Assembly (NCBI RefSeq): GCF_937873765.1
Contig: NZ_CALMZC010000028.1
Location: forward strand, 1-62,122
DNA length: 62,122 nucleotides
Direction: 5' to 3'
From: an uncultured Thiothrix sp.
Lineage (GTDB): Bacteria; Pseudomonadota; Gammaproteobacteria; Thiotrichales; Thiotrichaceae
The translations under genes were made by a program, and so were the position numbers. The notes beneath the pieces are model-generated. The model was not told where the DNA came from and made no database searches. It worked only from the letters and a program-made list of their open reading frames with translations. Below are positions 1-8,718 of the stretch, one piece after another (position 1 is the first letter of the stretch; the number at the start of each line of letters is the position of its first letter).

Positions 1-54
1 GGTGCAGGTGCAGGTGCAGGTGCAGGTGCAGGTGCAGGTGCAGGTGCAGGTGCA
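1..54. repeat. (GGTGCA)n hexanucleotide tandem repeat, 9 copies visible
   Basis: Nine perfect GGTGCA units run from the left edge to base 54. On the minus strand they encode alternating Ala-Pro in the C-terminal part of the MxaD-like protein. Copy changes keep the frame, so slippage would alter tail length rather than switch the gene off. The array may continue beyond the window. Confidence 0.95.
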
Positions 55-692
55 GTGATCGTCATAGACGAAAGTCCGTTAGACTGTGTTTGCGGGGCAG
101 CAGTGGGTGTAGTTGCAGAAACACTTGCATTAGCATTCAGCTTTTTAGCTAGATTCGTCAAGCCACCTTGAAACACGCCGTTAATTGCGTCAAGTGCATC
201 TTGCTTACCCATACCCGCAGGTGCGGGGGTAGCTTCTAACCATGCAGGATGAAAATCACCCGTCCAAACTACTTGGCTACCTGCGCCCGCAGGTTTAACA
301 CTCAAGGTGCTTGAATAGGTATTAATGGGTAGCACTTTCTTTTCAATAGGTTTCCCGTTGATTTGTAGCGTACCTACCGTCGTCATATTGCTTATGCGAT
401 AACTCAAAGACATTTGGCTATCACTTTTCGTCTCTAACTCCTCAGTCAGAAATAAACCTGAGCCTAAATCTAAGATGCGTGTCATAGGATTACGCATAAT
501 GGTGGATTTAACGGCAGGATGCCATTCATGTAAACCCTCAAATTTACCCACCACTGCCCAAGCCTGATCAGCGGTTACATTTAACTGTACGCTTTGCTCG
601 GTGTGTAGGCGCTGTACATCAGTTGCCCAAGCAGGCAATACGCAGCCTAAACTTAAGCCAACTGCTAAGGATAGCGTTTTAGTCAATTGCAT
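1..692 (-). CDS. MxaD-like SRPBCC family periplasmic protein (C-terminus cut by window edge)
   Basis: The reading frame opens at an ATG at 690-692 and runs off the left edge, so about 230 residues are visible. Residues 1-23 are a signal peptide ending in a PAWA cleavage site. The next ~150 residues look like an SRPBCC/polyketide-cyclase fold of the MxaD type (Q-A-W-A-V-V-G-K-F-E-G-L-H-E-W-H-P is a typical opening). MxaD-like proteins are found with PQQ methanol dehydrogenases and are thought to help coupling to the cytochrome; that is family knowledge. A linker rich in Ser/Thr/Ala follows and ends in an Ala-Pro repeat. The gene is 11 bp downstream of the XoxJ gene on the same strand, so it is probably the third gene of a xoxF operon. 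The exact role is not shown by the sequence. Confidence 0.75.
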   Translation of the reverse strand, partial: MQLTKTLSLAVGLSLGCVLPAWATDVQRLHTEQSVQLNVTADQAWAVVGKFEGLHEWHPAVKSTIMRNPMTRILDLGSGLFLTEELETKSDSQMSLSYRISNMTTVGTLQINGKPIEKKVLPINTYSSTLSVKPAGAGSQVVWTGDFHPAWLEATPAPAGMGKQDALDAINGVFQGGLTNLAKKLNANASVSATTPTAAPQTQSNGLSSMTITAPAPAPAPAPAPAPAPA

Positions 693-703
693 TTTAAGTT
701 CTC

Positions 704-1588
704 CTATTTGCTGACAGCGGCTAGTAATTCGCCGGTATCATCCACTAGCGGAATTTGATACTCAGCTTGCAAAATTTGTTGAATTTCAGTTTTCTTACTC
801 TTTAGGATGGCATTCACTTGGTCTTTCCACGCTTTTTCACCGAAGCGTACGCCTGCAGAAATAGGAAAGTTGAATCTGATCCCAGCCTCAGATTTGAGTG
901 GCAAAAAGCTTAAACTACGTCCATCTTGTCGGTGGCTCGCGAAGTAAGCGGCAGTTGGCCCCCAGACAATTGCTGCATCTAAAGTGCCAGCTAATAAATC
1001 AGTGAGTAAATGTTTACCCGGAAAATCAGCCGGATCACCCGTTTGTGCAGGGTAGGGCGCCATATATTGATGTAACTGGTATTTAGCGAGCCATTCAGCG
1101 CCGGGGCCACTTTCCGTAATACCGATTTTAATCTCATCGGGATTATCTGGTGCTTGAGTGAGTAGTTCAGTAGATTGTTTTAGTTGCGCCAACTTACCAT
1201 CAGAGCGCAGCACTAAAGCATAAGTCGATTGCATATAGGGTTCAGTGGTCGCGGCTAATTCATAGCCAGTCGGCAAACCCATGACTAAATCACAGAGATA
1301 ACCTTCGCCATCCGGCTTTTCTTTTTTTAGAGTATTGCGGATAAAGCCAAGGCGTTGGGGAAACCAAGTATATTCCAGTGGTAATTTCAGCTCAGCAGCA
1401 ACTAATTGGGCTAAGCGGTTTTCATAGCCTTTACCCTCTTGACTAGAAAAAGGCATGTATTGCGGATCAGCACAAACTTTTAAAGCATTACGAGCGGGTG
1501 GCATATCATCCGCATAAAGACTAGGGGTAAAACTCAAACACATCGATAAAACGAGGCAACACAAAGCAACAGGTTTGAAAACACTCAT
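704..1588 (-). CDS. xoxJ: XoxJ/MxaJ-type periplasmic substrate-binding protein
   Basis: This 294-residue protein has a signal peptide (about residues 1-26, cleaved near SLYA-DD) and then a type 2 periplasmic-binding fold that opens with LKVCADPQYMPFS. This matches the quinoprotein dehydrogenase-associated putative ABC-type binding proteins (MxaJ/XoxJ). No permease or ATPase gene accompanies it. In methylotrophs XoxJ is proposed to help activate or mature XoxF, perhaps by opening the apo-enzyme for cofactor or metal loading; that is published family knowledge, not shown here. It lies directly downstream of xoxF on the same strand, separated by 87 bp that hold a strong hairpin. The symbol is given by synteny with xoxF. 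Confidence 0.85.
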   Translation of the reverse strand: MSVFKPVALCCLVLSMCLSFTPSLYADDMPPARNALKVCADPQYMPFSSQEGKGYENRLAQLVAAELKLPLEYTWFPQRLGFIRNTLKKEKPDGEGYLCDLVMGLPTGYELAATTEPYMQSTYALVLRSDGKLAQLKQSTELLTQAPDNPDEIKIGITESGPGAEWLAKYQLHQYMAPYPAQTGDPADFPGKHLLTDLLAGTLDAAIVWGPTAAYFASHRQDGRSLSFLPLKSEAGIRFNFPISAGVRFGEKAWKDQVNAILKSKKTEIQQILQAEYQIPLVDDTGELLAAVSK

Positions 1589-1617
1589 CTGTCATCCTTT
1601 CCTTCCGGTCTAAAGGG

Positions 1618-1643
1618 GAAGTACCCAACTCAATGGGTACTTC
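1618..1643 (-). promoter_or_regulatory. Intercistronic hairpin between xoxF and xoxJ
   Basis: A perfect 10-bp inverted repeat (GAAGTACCCA / TGGGTACTTC, 6-base loop) lies in the 87-bp gap after the xoxF stop. On the minus strand it is followed by CCCCTTTAG, so the T-run is weak. It could partly terminate or stabilise the 3' end of xoxF mRNA, giving more XoxF than XoxJ. Confidence 0.65.
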
Positions 1644-1675
1644 TGAACGCAGCTTTCAAATCAAGTGCTATTGAG

Positions 1676-3565
1676 TTACTGAGTTTGAGTTAATTCAGCA
1701 ACTTTTTTCACTTCAGCAGTTGGAACAGTAGCGGCTTTGGGAGCATCAGGTAAAGCAAATACGGTTAGGACACCACCCAATTGGGTATAGGCACTTAAGC
1801 TCTTATAAGCGCCGACTGCACCTAGACCATCCGTATCACCTTGGAGACCTGCAGCCATACCAATACCTGCCCAACCACCAATCCCTGACAAGACGCCAAT
1901 GTATTGTTTGCCTTTAAAGCTCCAGGTATTGACGTTACCGATGATGCCGGATGGGGTTTTAAAGCGATACAGCTCTTTACCAGTCTTAGCATCAATCGCT
2001 TTCAAATAGCCTTCTAAAGTTCCATAGAACACAATATCGCCTGCAGTCGCTAAAGCACCACTCCACACCGAGAAGGGTTCAGGAATTGACCATTTGATGG
2101 TACCCGTGGTGGCATCCCATGCAATGAAGTTCCCCAGATTGCTGGTGCCGTTATTCGTTACTTTACCGGCTGGATACATACTTAAAGTCGCACCCACATA
2201 AGGCTGACCTGCGACATAGTCGACTTGGAATGGCTCATAGTCCATGCACACATGGTTAGTAGGTACATAGAATAAGCCAGTTTTAGGGGAGAATGCAGAA
2301 GGTTGTTGATCCTTCGAGCCTAATGCAGCAGGGCAAACCCCTTTGGTATTAACGTCTGCGCCGTTTTTGTGCGTACTATACTGATCGACTACCACAGGGC
2401 GACCTGTTTTCATATCCACATGGCTAGCCCAGTTAACAGCCGGATCATATTTCTGTGCCAGTAACACTTCACCATTTTCAGCATTCATGGTGTAAGAGAA
2501 ACCATTACGATCAAAGTGAACTAAAGCTTTAATGTCTTTGCCACCCAACTTAGTTTTAACGAGCTGAATTTCATTAACACCGTCATAGTCCCATTCATCA
2601 TGGGGAGTCATTTGATAGACCCACTTCGCCATTCCTGTATCAGCGTCCCGTGCCATAATGGTCATCGACCATTTATTATCGCCGGGGCGAACGACTGGGT
2701 TCCAAGTACTTGGGTTGCCAGTTCCATAATAAATCAGGTTGAGATCAGGATCATAGGAATACCAGCCCCAAGTAGTCCCACCACCGATCTTCCATTGATC
2801 ACCTTGCCAAGTACTTAGGCTAGAGTCTTTACCAACGGGCACGATACCCTTGTCAGTGCCACCCCAAGTAGTAGTCTTTTCAGGGTCCATGCACATTTCT
2901 TGGTCGGGGCCAGTGCTGTAGCATTTCCATGCAGGCGAGCCATCTTTGATATTGTAGGCAGCCATAAAGCCGCGTACTCCATACTCGCCACCACTAATAC
3001 CGGTGTAGATTTTGTCTTTGATGACAATCGGAGCATTGGTGTTGGTTTCACCGCGCTTAGGATCGCCATTTTTCACACTCCAAACCACTGCACCACTTTT
3101 AGCATCCAGCGCTACTAAAGTGGTATCGGCTTGTTGCAGAAAGACTTTGCCATCCGCATACGCCAAACCACGATTGACCGTGTCGCAACACATGGTGGGA
3201 ATGACACTAGTATCTTGCTTAGGTTCGTATTGCCAGATGACTGTTTGATCGTTGAGATTGATGGCGAAGACTTTATTTGGGAAAGGGGTATGAACATACA
3301 TTGTTTCGCCGATGACTAGAGGGCCGCCTTCATGTCCTCTAAGTACACCCGTTGAAAAAGTCCATTCAGGTCTAAGATTGGAAACATTGCTGGCATTAAT
3401 TTGATCTAAGCTGCTATAGCGATTGCCACCATAGTTACCTCCCCAGATAGCCCAGTTATTGGGATCTGCAGTCGCCTGTAACACTGAATCATTAGCTAAG
3501 GCAACACTGGTTGGAATTCCAGCCACTAACATAGCCAAAGTCAAGCGCTTTACTAAGTGCTTCAT
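1676..3565 (-). CDS. xoxF: XoxF-type lanthanide-dependent PQQ methanol dehydrogenase
   Basis: The 629-residue product oxidises methanol (and probably other primary alcohols) to aldehyde in the periplasm and passes electrons to a c-type cytochrome. It has a signal peptide (residues 1-24), an eight-bladed propeller with tryptophan-docking repeats, and the adjacent cysteine pair C126-C127 that forms the ring disulfide of quinoprotein alcohol dehydrogenases. The catalytic aspartate is D326 in WDYDG, and D328 two residues later is the extra aspartate that marks lanthanide-binding XoxF enzymes (calcium MxaF has a small residue there). E194 and N284 fit the other metal ligands. A strong GGAGGAG ribosome site precedes the ATG. 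It leads a likely xoxF-xoxJ-mxaD operon. No cytochrome xoxG is visible; it may lie beyond the left edge. Confidence 0.95.
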   Translation of the reverse strand: MKHLVKRLTLAMLVAGIPTSVALANDSVLQATADPNNWAIWGGNYGGNRYSSLDQINASNVSNLRPEWTFSTGVLRGHEGGPLVIGETMYVHTPFPNKVFAINLNDQTVIWQYEPKQDTSVIPTMCCDTVNRGLAYADGKVFLQQADTTLVALDAKSGAVVWSVKNGDPKRGETNTNAPIVIKDKIYTGISGGEYGVRGFMAAYNIKDGSPAWKCYSTGPDQEMCMDPEKTTTWGGTDKGIVPVGKDSSLSTWQGDQWKIGGGTTWGWYSYDPDLNLIYYGTGNPSTWNPVVRPGDNKWSMTIMARDADTGMAKWVYQMTPHDEWDYDGVNEIQLVKTKLGGKDIKALVHFDRNGFSYTMNAENGEVLLAQKYDPAVNWASHVDMKTGRPVVVDQYSTHKNGADVNTKGVCPAALGSKDQQPSAFSPKTGLFYVPTNHVCMDYEPFQVDYVAGQPYVGATLSMYPAGKVTNNGTSNLGNFIAWDATTGTIKWSIPEPFSVWSGALATAGDIVFYGTLEGYLKAIDAKTGKELYRFKTPSGIIGNVNTWSFKGKQYIGVLSGIGGWAGIGMAAGLQGDTDGLGAVGAYKSLSAYTQLGGVLTVFALPDAPKAATVPTAEVKKVAELTQTQ

Positions 3566-3765
3566 AGTTTACTCCTCCAAGGTAAATGACCCAACGCGTT
3601 AGCAGAGGCTGCCACAGCAAGTCATTTTTTCAGATAATCCAAAATTGTTCGGTTCAAACTTAATAAAAACCAAACAACTGACGTATTTTTCTGACAAAAA
3701 CCACCTTAGTTAACCGTTGTGGGAGCACCTACTTATTTCATTGGTTTTTAAGCCTAAACCAGATT

Positions 3766-3783
3766 AGAATGAATGTTCATTCT
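3766..3783. promoter_or_regulatory. Palindromic operator candidate (TetR type) between xoxF and the SoxYZ-like gene
   Basis: AGAATGA-atgt-TCATTCT is an inverted repeat with perfect 7-bp arms. The core AATGAATGTTCATT resembles many TetR-family operators. It is in the 281-bp divergent region, 64 bp before the SoxYZ-like start and 183 bp from xoxF, and the second gene downstream encodes a TetR-family protein, the natural candidate ligand-responsive binder. Binding is inferred. Confidence 0.6.
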
Positions 3784-3846
3784 TGTCAATAGTCCTTGTC
3801 TTGATGCCGTCATCTTCGTTTTTTGATTCATCTGGAGTGAAGCACT

Positions 3847-4710
3847 ATGAAATTTATCTATCATTTAATAGTCTTATGTTGGTGCATACTGAGCGTTAAT
3901 TCGGCTCAGGCTGATTTAGCAGCTAAGCTCACAGCCAACCTGTCTTTAACCGCTGAACAAGAGCAGGCTTGGCTTAGCCGCCTTAAAAACTTCTACTTTC
4001 CAGATAAAGATATTAGTTGGGATGAATCAGTCATTAGTTTGCAAGCCCCATTGCGTGCTGAAGACGGAGCACTCGTACCTATCCGTATTCAAGCCGGTTT
4101 TCCTCAAACCACTGAGCGCTATGTTCAAAGCCTATCTATTATTATAGATAACAATCCGAACCCATTGGCTGGCAAGTTCAGATTGACCCCATTGCTAGCA
4201 CAGGCGAATTTAGATTTGTTAATTCGCGTAGATGCTTATTCACCAGTGCGCGTGATTGCGGAAACTAATGACGGTAAGCTGTATATGACTGGGCGCTATG
4301 TCAAAGCGAGTGGTGGCTGTTCTGCTCCACCGCCTACTAAAATTGATGAAAAACGTATCGGTGATATGCGTTTTAGTACTAAAGTAGCAGCGAGCCAGAG
4401 CACACAAGCTACTCGGTTGTCGATTGTGCATCCAAATTTATCAGGTTTACAGCGTGACCAAGTAAGCACTTTGCCGATTCCACCGCGCTATATCAAAGCT
4501 ATTGAAGTTAAACTCGATAATCAGCTGGTATTTAGTGCAGAAACTGATATTTCTATTAGTGAAAATCCTGATTTCCAGTTTTATCTCAGCTCTGGTAAAT
4601 CAGGTATACTATCTGCGATCATCACTGACACCGATGGTCAAACCTTTACCCATCAACAAAAAATTGAGTCTTCTGGTGTTCAGATGGATGTTTCGGCGGC
4701 GACAAGCTAA
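3847..4710 (+). CDS. Quinoprotein dehydrogenase-associated SoxYZ-like carrier
   Basis: This 287-residue secreted protein (signal peptide about 1-22, cleaved near SAQA-D) fuses a SoxY-like N-terminal half to a SoxZ-like C-terminal half. The carrier-arm motif SGGCSAPPP places the reactive cysteine at C158, in the middle of the chain rather than at the C-terminus as in true SoxY. SoxZ-like strands follow from about residue 190 (RLSIVHPNLSGLQRDQ). Fusions of this type recur beside PQQ alcohol dehydrogenases; their substrate is unknown. Its position divergent from xoxF supports that association. GGAGTG is a good ribosome site. This should not be read as proof of thiosulfate oxidation. Confidence 0.85.
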   Translation: MKFIYHLIVLCWCILSVNSAQADLAAKLTANLSLTAEQEQAWLSRLKNFYFPDKDISWDESVISLQAPLRAEDGALVPIRIQAGFPQTTERYVQSLSIIIDNNPNPLAGKFRLTPLLAQANLDLLIRVDAYSPVRVIAETNDGKLYMTGRYVKASGGCSAPPPTKIDEKRIGDMRFSTKVAASQSTQATRLSIVHPNLSGLQRDQVSTLPIPPRYIKAIEVKLDNQLVFSAETDISISENPDFQFYLSSGKSGILSAIITDTDGQTFTHQQKIESSGVQMDVSAATS

Positions 4711-4742
4711 TAAGATCTCAACAACCAAAACCCTACTATCGT

Positions 4743-5408
4743 ATGCCATACCTTAAAAAGCTTATTCCTCATCCTGAGCCAATTGATTGCAGAATCTTGA
4801 CTGCTGCCTTGGATTTATTTGTTCAGCATGGCTATCACAATATTTCGATTCATGAGATTCAAAAGCAAGCCCAAGTCAGTATTGGCTCGATTTATAACTA
4901 TTTTGGTGGTAAGGAAGGAGTTGCACGCGCGTTATATCAACATATTCTCAATGAGCTCGATCAAGTCGTTGATGACGTGATTGCAGAGGGGGGGTCGCCT
5001 GCAGATCAATGTCAGCGAGTGATTGCTGATTTGTTTAATTACACGGAAACCCATCGGAATATTATTGCCTTTGCTTTCCATCCGAAGCACGCCGAGTTTC
5101 TACCCGAAGAGCCACAACCTTCGGATTCATCGGCGTTCACAAAAATGCGAGGGATTGTACAATGTGGGATGGACTTAGGTGAGTTCCGCCAGATGGATAC
5201 TTGGGTGGCGGCTTCAGGTATGTTTGGTGGGGCGATCCGGATGATTCAATTGCGTCTGGAAGGTAAAATTGAGCGTCCCTTACCAGAGTATTTAGAAGAA
5301 GTATTGCTAACCGCTAAAGTGGGTTTATGCACTGAGCCAATTAATAAACGGAACAACCTAGAGCCAATCTTGAATTTGCAAGCTGCTAGTATAGACGCAG
5401 CGGCTTAA
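4743..5408 (+). CDS. TetR/AcrR family transcriptional regulator
   Basis: The 221-residue protein has an N-terminal TetR helix-turn-helix at about residues 15-60 (ALDLFVQHGYHNISIHEIQ followed by SIGSIYNYFGGKEGV, with the classic Y-N-Y-F-G-x-K recognition helix end) and an all-helical ligand-binding C-terminal part. It starts 32 bp after the SoxYZ-like gene with no clear Shine-Dalgarno, which suggests co-transcription and perhaps coupled translation. It probably acts on the palindrome at 3766-3783 and thus on both the xoxF and SoxYZ units, sensing an unknown small ligand. The ligand and direction of control cannot be read from sequence. Confidence 0.88.
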   Translation: MPYLKKLIPHPEPIDCRILTAALDLFVQHGYHNISIHEIQKQAQVSIGSIYNYFGGKEGVARALYQHILNELDQVVDDVIAEGGSPADQCQRVIADLFNYTETHRNIIAFAFHPKHAEFLPEEPQPSDSSAFTKMRGIVQCGMDLGEFRQMDTWVAASGMFGGAIRMIQLRLEGKIERPLPEYLEEVLLTAKVGLCTEPINKRNNLEPILNLQAASIDAAA

Positions 5409-5443
5409 CGCTAACATAGTGCTTAATTTAGGAAACTAGTTTA

Positions 5444-5863
5444 ATGCGCGTCTCAAAAGACTCTGCCCTAAAGCTCCTTAAATATCTTTGGGTTGCGCCT
5501 ATTACCCTCTTATTCTTACCTTTGATTCTGCTTGCGTATTGGACGGACGGACGTTTTGCTATTCATTCCGGTGTGATTGAAATTAGCGGTGGCAAGTTAG
5601 GACAACGCTTAAATAAAGGTTTACCGCTATTTGGTTCAGCAGCAGCGATTACTTTAGGACATATTGTGCTCGGTATTTCTCCTTACTACCTTGAGCGCAC
5701 ACGTGCTCATGAGCGCGAGCATGTGCGTCAATTTGAGCGCTGGGGGTTGTTTTTTCCTTTAGTCTATGTAGGGGCAGGTTTATGGGCTTTATCTAAAGGT
5801 AAACGTTTTTATCTAGATAATCCCTATGAAATCGCGGCAAGACGTGCTGAAGGTAAAGAGTAG
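5444..5863 (+). CDS. Small membrane protein with a HExxH zincin-like motif, unknown function
   Basis: The 139-residue protein has a hydrophobic segment at about residues 15-32 and weaker ones around 60-80 and 101-117. Residues H89-E90-R91-E92-H93 form an HExxH signature, followed 36 residues later by NPYEIAARR, in which E129 could be a third metal ligand as in gluzincins. I have no family name for it. It sits 35 bp after the TetR gene and before fhs on the same strand. An AGGAAAC ribosome site supports the start. A membrane metallopeptidase is possible, but the protein is very short for one, so the motif may be structural. Confidence 0.7.
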   Translation: MRVSKDSALKLLKYLWVAPITLLFLPLILLAYWTDGRFAIHSGVIEISGGKLGQRLNKGLPLFGSAAAITLGHIVLGISPYYLERTRAHEREHVRQFERWGLFFPLVYVGAGLWALSKGKRFYLDNPYEIAARRAEGKE

Positions 5864-5945
5864 ATTTATGGTTGACTGACTGTTCAATCAATAAAATTTT
5901 AGGTGTATAGTGAGCTTCATCCGTATCACCACAGGATGGACTTAG

Positions 5946-7619
5946 ATGGCCAACAGCGATATTGAAATTGCCCGTGCGGCAAAACCTCTAGAAATTAAAG
6001 ATATTGGTGACAAATTGGGTATTCCTTGGGGCGCGCTCAGCCCCTTCGGACATACTAAAGCTAAAATTGATCTCGATTTCATTAATTCTCTACAAGATCA
6101 GCCCAACGGCAAACTCATTTTAGTCACAGCGATTAGCCCTACACCTGCAGGCGAAGGTAAAACGACGACGACGGTAGGTTTAGGGGATGCGCTTAACTAC
6201 ATCGGTAAAAAAGCAGCCATCTGTCTACGTGAGCCTAGTTTAGGGCCTTGTTTTGGAATGAAAGGTGGGGCGGCGGGCGGCGGCTATGCACAAGTTATTC
6301 CGATGGAAGATATTAACCTGCATTTTACAGGTGATTTTCATGCCATTACTGCAGCACACAATTTGTTGGCAGCCTTGATTGATAATCACATCCACTGGGG
6401 GAATGCACTTCAGATTGATGCGCGTCGTGTTACATGGAAGCGCGTGATGGATATGAATGATCGCGCTTTAAGAAATATCGTCAGTTCTTTAGGGGGTGCA
6501 GCGAATGGCTATCCACGCGAAGATGGTTTTGACATTACCGTGGCTTCTGAAGTGATGGCTATTCTGTGTTTATCCACTAGCCTAGACGATCTACGTAAGC
6601 GCTTAGGTAATATTATTATTGGTGTAAATCAGCAAAAGCAGCCTGTACGTGCCCGTGACTTGCAAGCAGATGGTGCGATGGCAGCCCTCCTAAAAGATGC
6701 TTTGCAACCTAATCTCGTTCAAACTTTGGAGAATAATCCGGCCTTCATTCATGGCGGACCTTTCGCGAATATTGCGCATGGCTGTAACTCGGTGATGGCA
6801 ACCAAAACGGCACTGAAACTCGCGGATTATGTGGTTACAGAGGCAGGCTTTGGTGCGGACTTGGGTGCAGAAAAATTCTTCGATATTAAATGCCGCAAAG
6901 CTAAATTGGCGCCGTCGGCTGCCGTGATTGTAGCTACGGTACGTGCTTTAAAAATGAATGGTGGTGTTGCCTTTGCGGATTTAGGGCAAGAGAATGTTGA
7001 GGCGGTGAAAAAAGGCTGTGCTAATTTAGCGCGGCATATTCGTAATGTGAAAAGCTTTGGCGTACCTGTGGTGGTAGGGATTAATCGTTTTACTTTAGAT
7101 ACGGAAGCTGAACTGCAAGCTGTACGGGAAGCTGCTGCTACCTATGGCGTTGAAGCTGTGGTTTGTACGCACTGGTCTGATGGTGGGAAAGGTGCAGCAC
7201 AATTAGCGCAGAAAATAGTTGCTTTGGCAGAAAGTGGGGCTAGCCAATTCGCGCCTTTATACGATGACAGCTTGTCACTCTGGCAAAAAGTGCGCACGAT
7301 TGCCACTCAACTATATGGAGCTGATGATATTCTCGCCGACAAGAAAGTACGTGCTGAATTTAATCGCTTTGAAGAAGAAGGTTTTGGGCATTTACCTGTT
7401 TGTATTGCTAAAACCCAATACAGTTTTTCAACGGATCCACAATTACGGGGTGCTCCTAGTGGGCATATGGTCGGGATTCGCGAAGTACGTTTGGCAGCAG
7501 GAGCGGAGTTTGTAGTGGTGGTTTGTGGGGATATTATGACCATGCCCGGATTACCCCGTATTCCTGCAGCTAACAGTATTGGGATTAATACTCAAGGGGA
7601 AATTGAAGGTCTCTTTTAG
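5946..7619 (+). CDS. fhs: Formate-tetrahydrofolate ligase
   Basis: The 557-residue enzyme makes 10-formyl-THF from formate, THF and ATP in the cytosol. The P-loop region [16 protein letters not shown] lies at about residues 66-80. The following [20 protein letters not shown] stretch and the closing [10 protein letters not shown] are hallmarks of the family, and the length is normal (~555-560). It is 82 bp after the HExxH gene, so it may have its own promoter. Next to XoxF it offers a route from methanol-derived formate into folate C1 units, or it may simply supply purine formyl groups. Start chosen at ATG 5946. Confidence 0.97.
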   Translation: MANSDIEIARAAKPLEIKDIGDKLGIPWGALSPFGHTKAKIDLDFINSLQDQPNGKLILVTAISPTPAGEGKTTTTVGLGDALNYIGKKAAICLREPSLGPCFGMKGGAAGGGYAQVIPMEDINLHFTGDFHAITAAHNLLAALIDNHIHWGNALQIDARRVTWKRVMDMNDRALRNIVSSLGGAANGYPREDGFDITVASEVMAILCLSTSLDDLRKRLGNIIIGVNQQKQPVRARDLQADGAMAALLKDALQPNLVQTLENNPAFIHGGPFANIAHGCNSVMATKTALKLADYVVTEAGFGADLGAEKFFDIKCRKAKLAPSAAVIVATVRALKMNGGVAFADLGQENVEAVKKGCANLARHIRNVKSFGVPVVVGINRFTLDTEAELQAVREAAATYGVEAVVCTHWSDGGKGAAQLAQKIVALAESGASQFAPLYDDSLSLWQKVRTIATQLYGADDILADKKVRAEFNRFEEEGFGHLPVCIAKTQYSFSTDPQLRGAPSGHMVGIREVRLAAGAEFVVVVCGDIMTMPGLPRIPAANSIGINTQGEIEGLF

Positions 7620-7636
7620 AGTGAGTGGTAATTAAT

Positions 7637-7668
7637 TTAGCCAGCCTATTAGCAGTTAGGCTGGCTAA
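7637..7668 (+). terminator. Terminator hairpin between fhs and the lytic transglycosylase
   Basis: A perfect 12-bp stem (TTAGCCAGCCTA / TAGGCTGGCTAA, 8-base loop) lies between the convergent genes and is followed on the plus strand by CAAACAGTTTTT. The T-run is set back a few bases, so strength is uncertain. It could serve both strands. Confidence 0.7.
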
Positions 7669-7687
7669 CAAACAGTTTTTGATTAGC

Positions 7688-8494
7688 TTATTTTAAACGC
7701 AAGGTTTGACCGGCCTGTAAGTGATAAGGTGAGGCTAAGTTATTTAAATTAATCAAACGTTTAACTGGTACTCCAGTTTGGCGCATGACCTCATAAACTG
7801 TATGTCCAGACTTTACGTTGAAAGCACGAGTACTTACTTTTGAGGCATCAGCTAGTCGATTTTTAGATTTTTCTGCCCAAGGTAAGACACTAGTATTTGC
7901 ACGGGTTGCTTTCAGGCGTGTGCCGTGTTTCTTCTTAGATTGATTGATGCTTGGCCCGTCAAGTTGATTTTTGGCTTTACTGAGAAATTTTGATCTGCCT
8001 GAAAATTTGCTATAAGCCCTAATGACTTTACTAACATAGTGGTGATTACGAATTTTTCCACCGGGACGCACATTACCTTCGCCTGCATTATACGCCGCAA
8101 CAGTGCGGTTCAAATCACCATCATAGCGCTGTAGTAGATAACTCAGATAACGAGTCCCTGCATGAATGTTGTGCCAAGGGCTATAACTGCTTTTGAAATT
8201 AAAGCGGCGGGCTGTAGACGGCATCAGTTGCATTAAGCCTTTCTCCCCTGAGCTACCGCGCGCACTTTGCTTAAAACAGCTTTCTACCGTAATCACTGCT
8301 TTAACAAGACCTTCCTTTACACCATATTTTTGAGCCGCCGAACGGATGGATTGATCATAAGGATCAGCCTTTCTTTCTAGGGTTTCTTTGTTCAGTATTT
8401 GACATCCTGCGGCTTCTACCGGTTGGAAGGTTTGAGTAAACAAAAAGGTCGAGGCTAGTACAAAGCTGGCGGTATAAGGGTTTAACTTTTCCAT
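7688..8494 (-). CDS. Lytic transglycosylase with SLT and C-terminal LysM domains
   Basis: The 268-residue protein cleaves peptidoglycan glycan strands with formation of anhydro-muropeptides. An upstream in-frame ATG exists at 8527, but ATG 8494 has the GAGAG ribosome site and gives a proper signal peptide (about residues 1-29). The SLT domain spans about 45-160 with catalytic glutamate E71 in AVITVES and the conserved GLMQLMPSTA and NAGEG blocks. A basic, low-complexity linker leads to one LysM at about 225-268. It is a lone gene with 224 bp to rapZ upstream. Location is periplasm or outer-membrane face; no lipobox is seen. Confidence 0.9.
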   Translation of the reverse strand: MEKLNPYTASFVLASTFLFTQTFQPVEAAGCQILNKETLERKADPYDQSIRSAAQKYGVKEGLVKAVITVESCFKQSARGSSGEKGLMQLMPSTARRFNFKSSYSPWHNIHAGTRYLSYLLQRYDGDLNRTVAAYNAGEGNVRPGGKIRNHHYVSKVIRAYSKFSGRSKFLSKAKNQLDGPSINQSKKKHGTRLKATRANTSVLPWAEKSKNRLADASKVSTRAFNVKSGHTVYEVMRQTGVPVKRLINLNNLASPYHLQAGQTLRLK

Positions 8495-8718
8495 AAGTTC
8501 TCTCTGCTGAAAAAATAGAGTCAACATTCATGTGTAAATTCATCAAATAAGTGAATGTATTCTATCTTTTTAATAATCAATTGCTTAAGATGCAAATCAA
8601 TATTGTTAAGCTTGCATTAAGCTTTGTGATGAAGATCTAAGCACTTCATTATTTTCTATAAAAAACCAGAAATTTTAATAGTAGGTTTTAAGATGATAAA
8701 CAACAAAAAATCAAGTAC

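Noticed and set aside
2600..3319. Several open frames antisense or out of frame inside xoxF
   Set aside because: They overlap a strongly conserved enzyme, lack ribosome sites and have no recognisable domains.
3847..4710. Reading the SoxYZ-like gene as proof of a Sox thiosulfate pathway
   Set aside because: It belongs to the quinoprotein-associated fusion group with a central GGC motif, and no soxA, soxB, soxC or soxX gene is present here.
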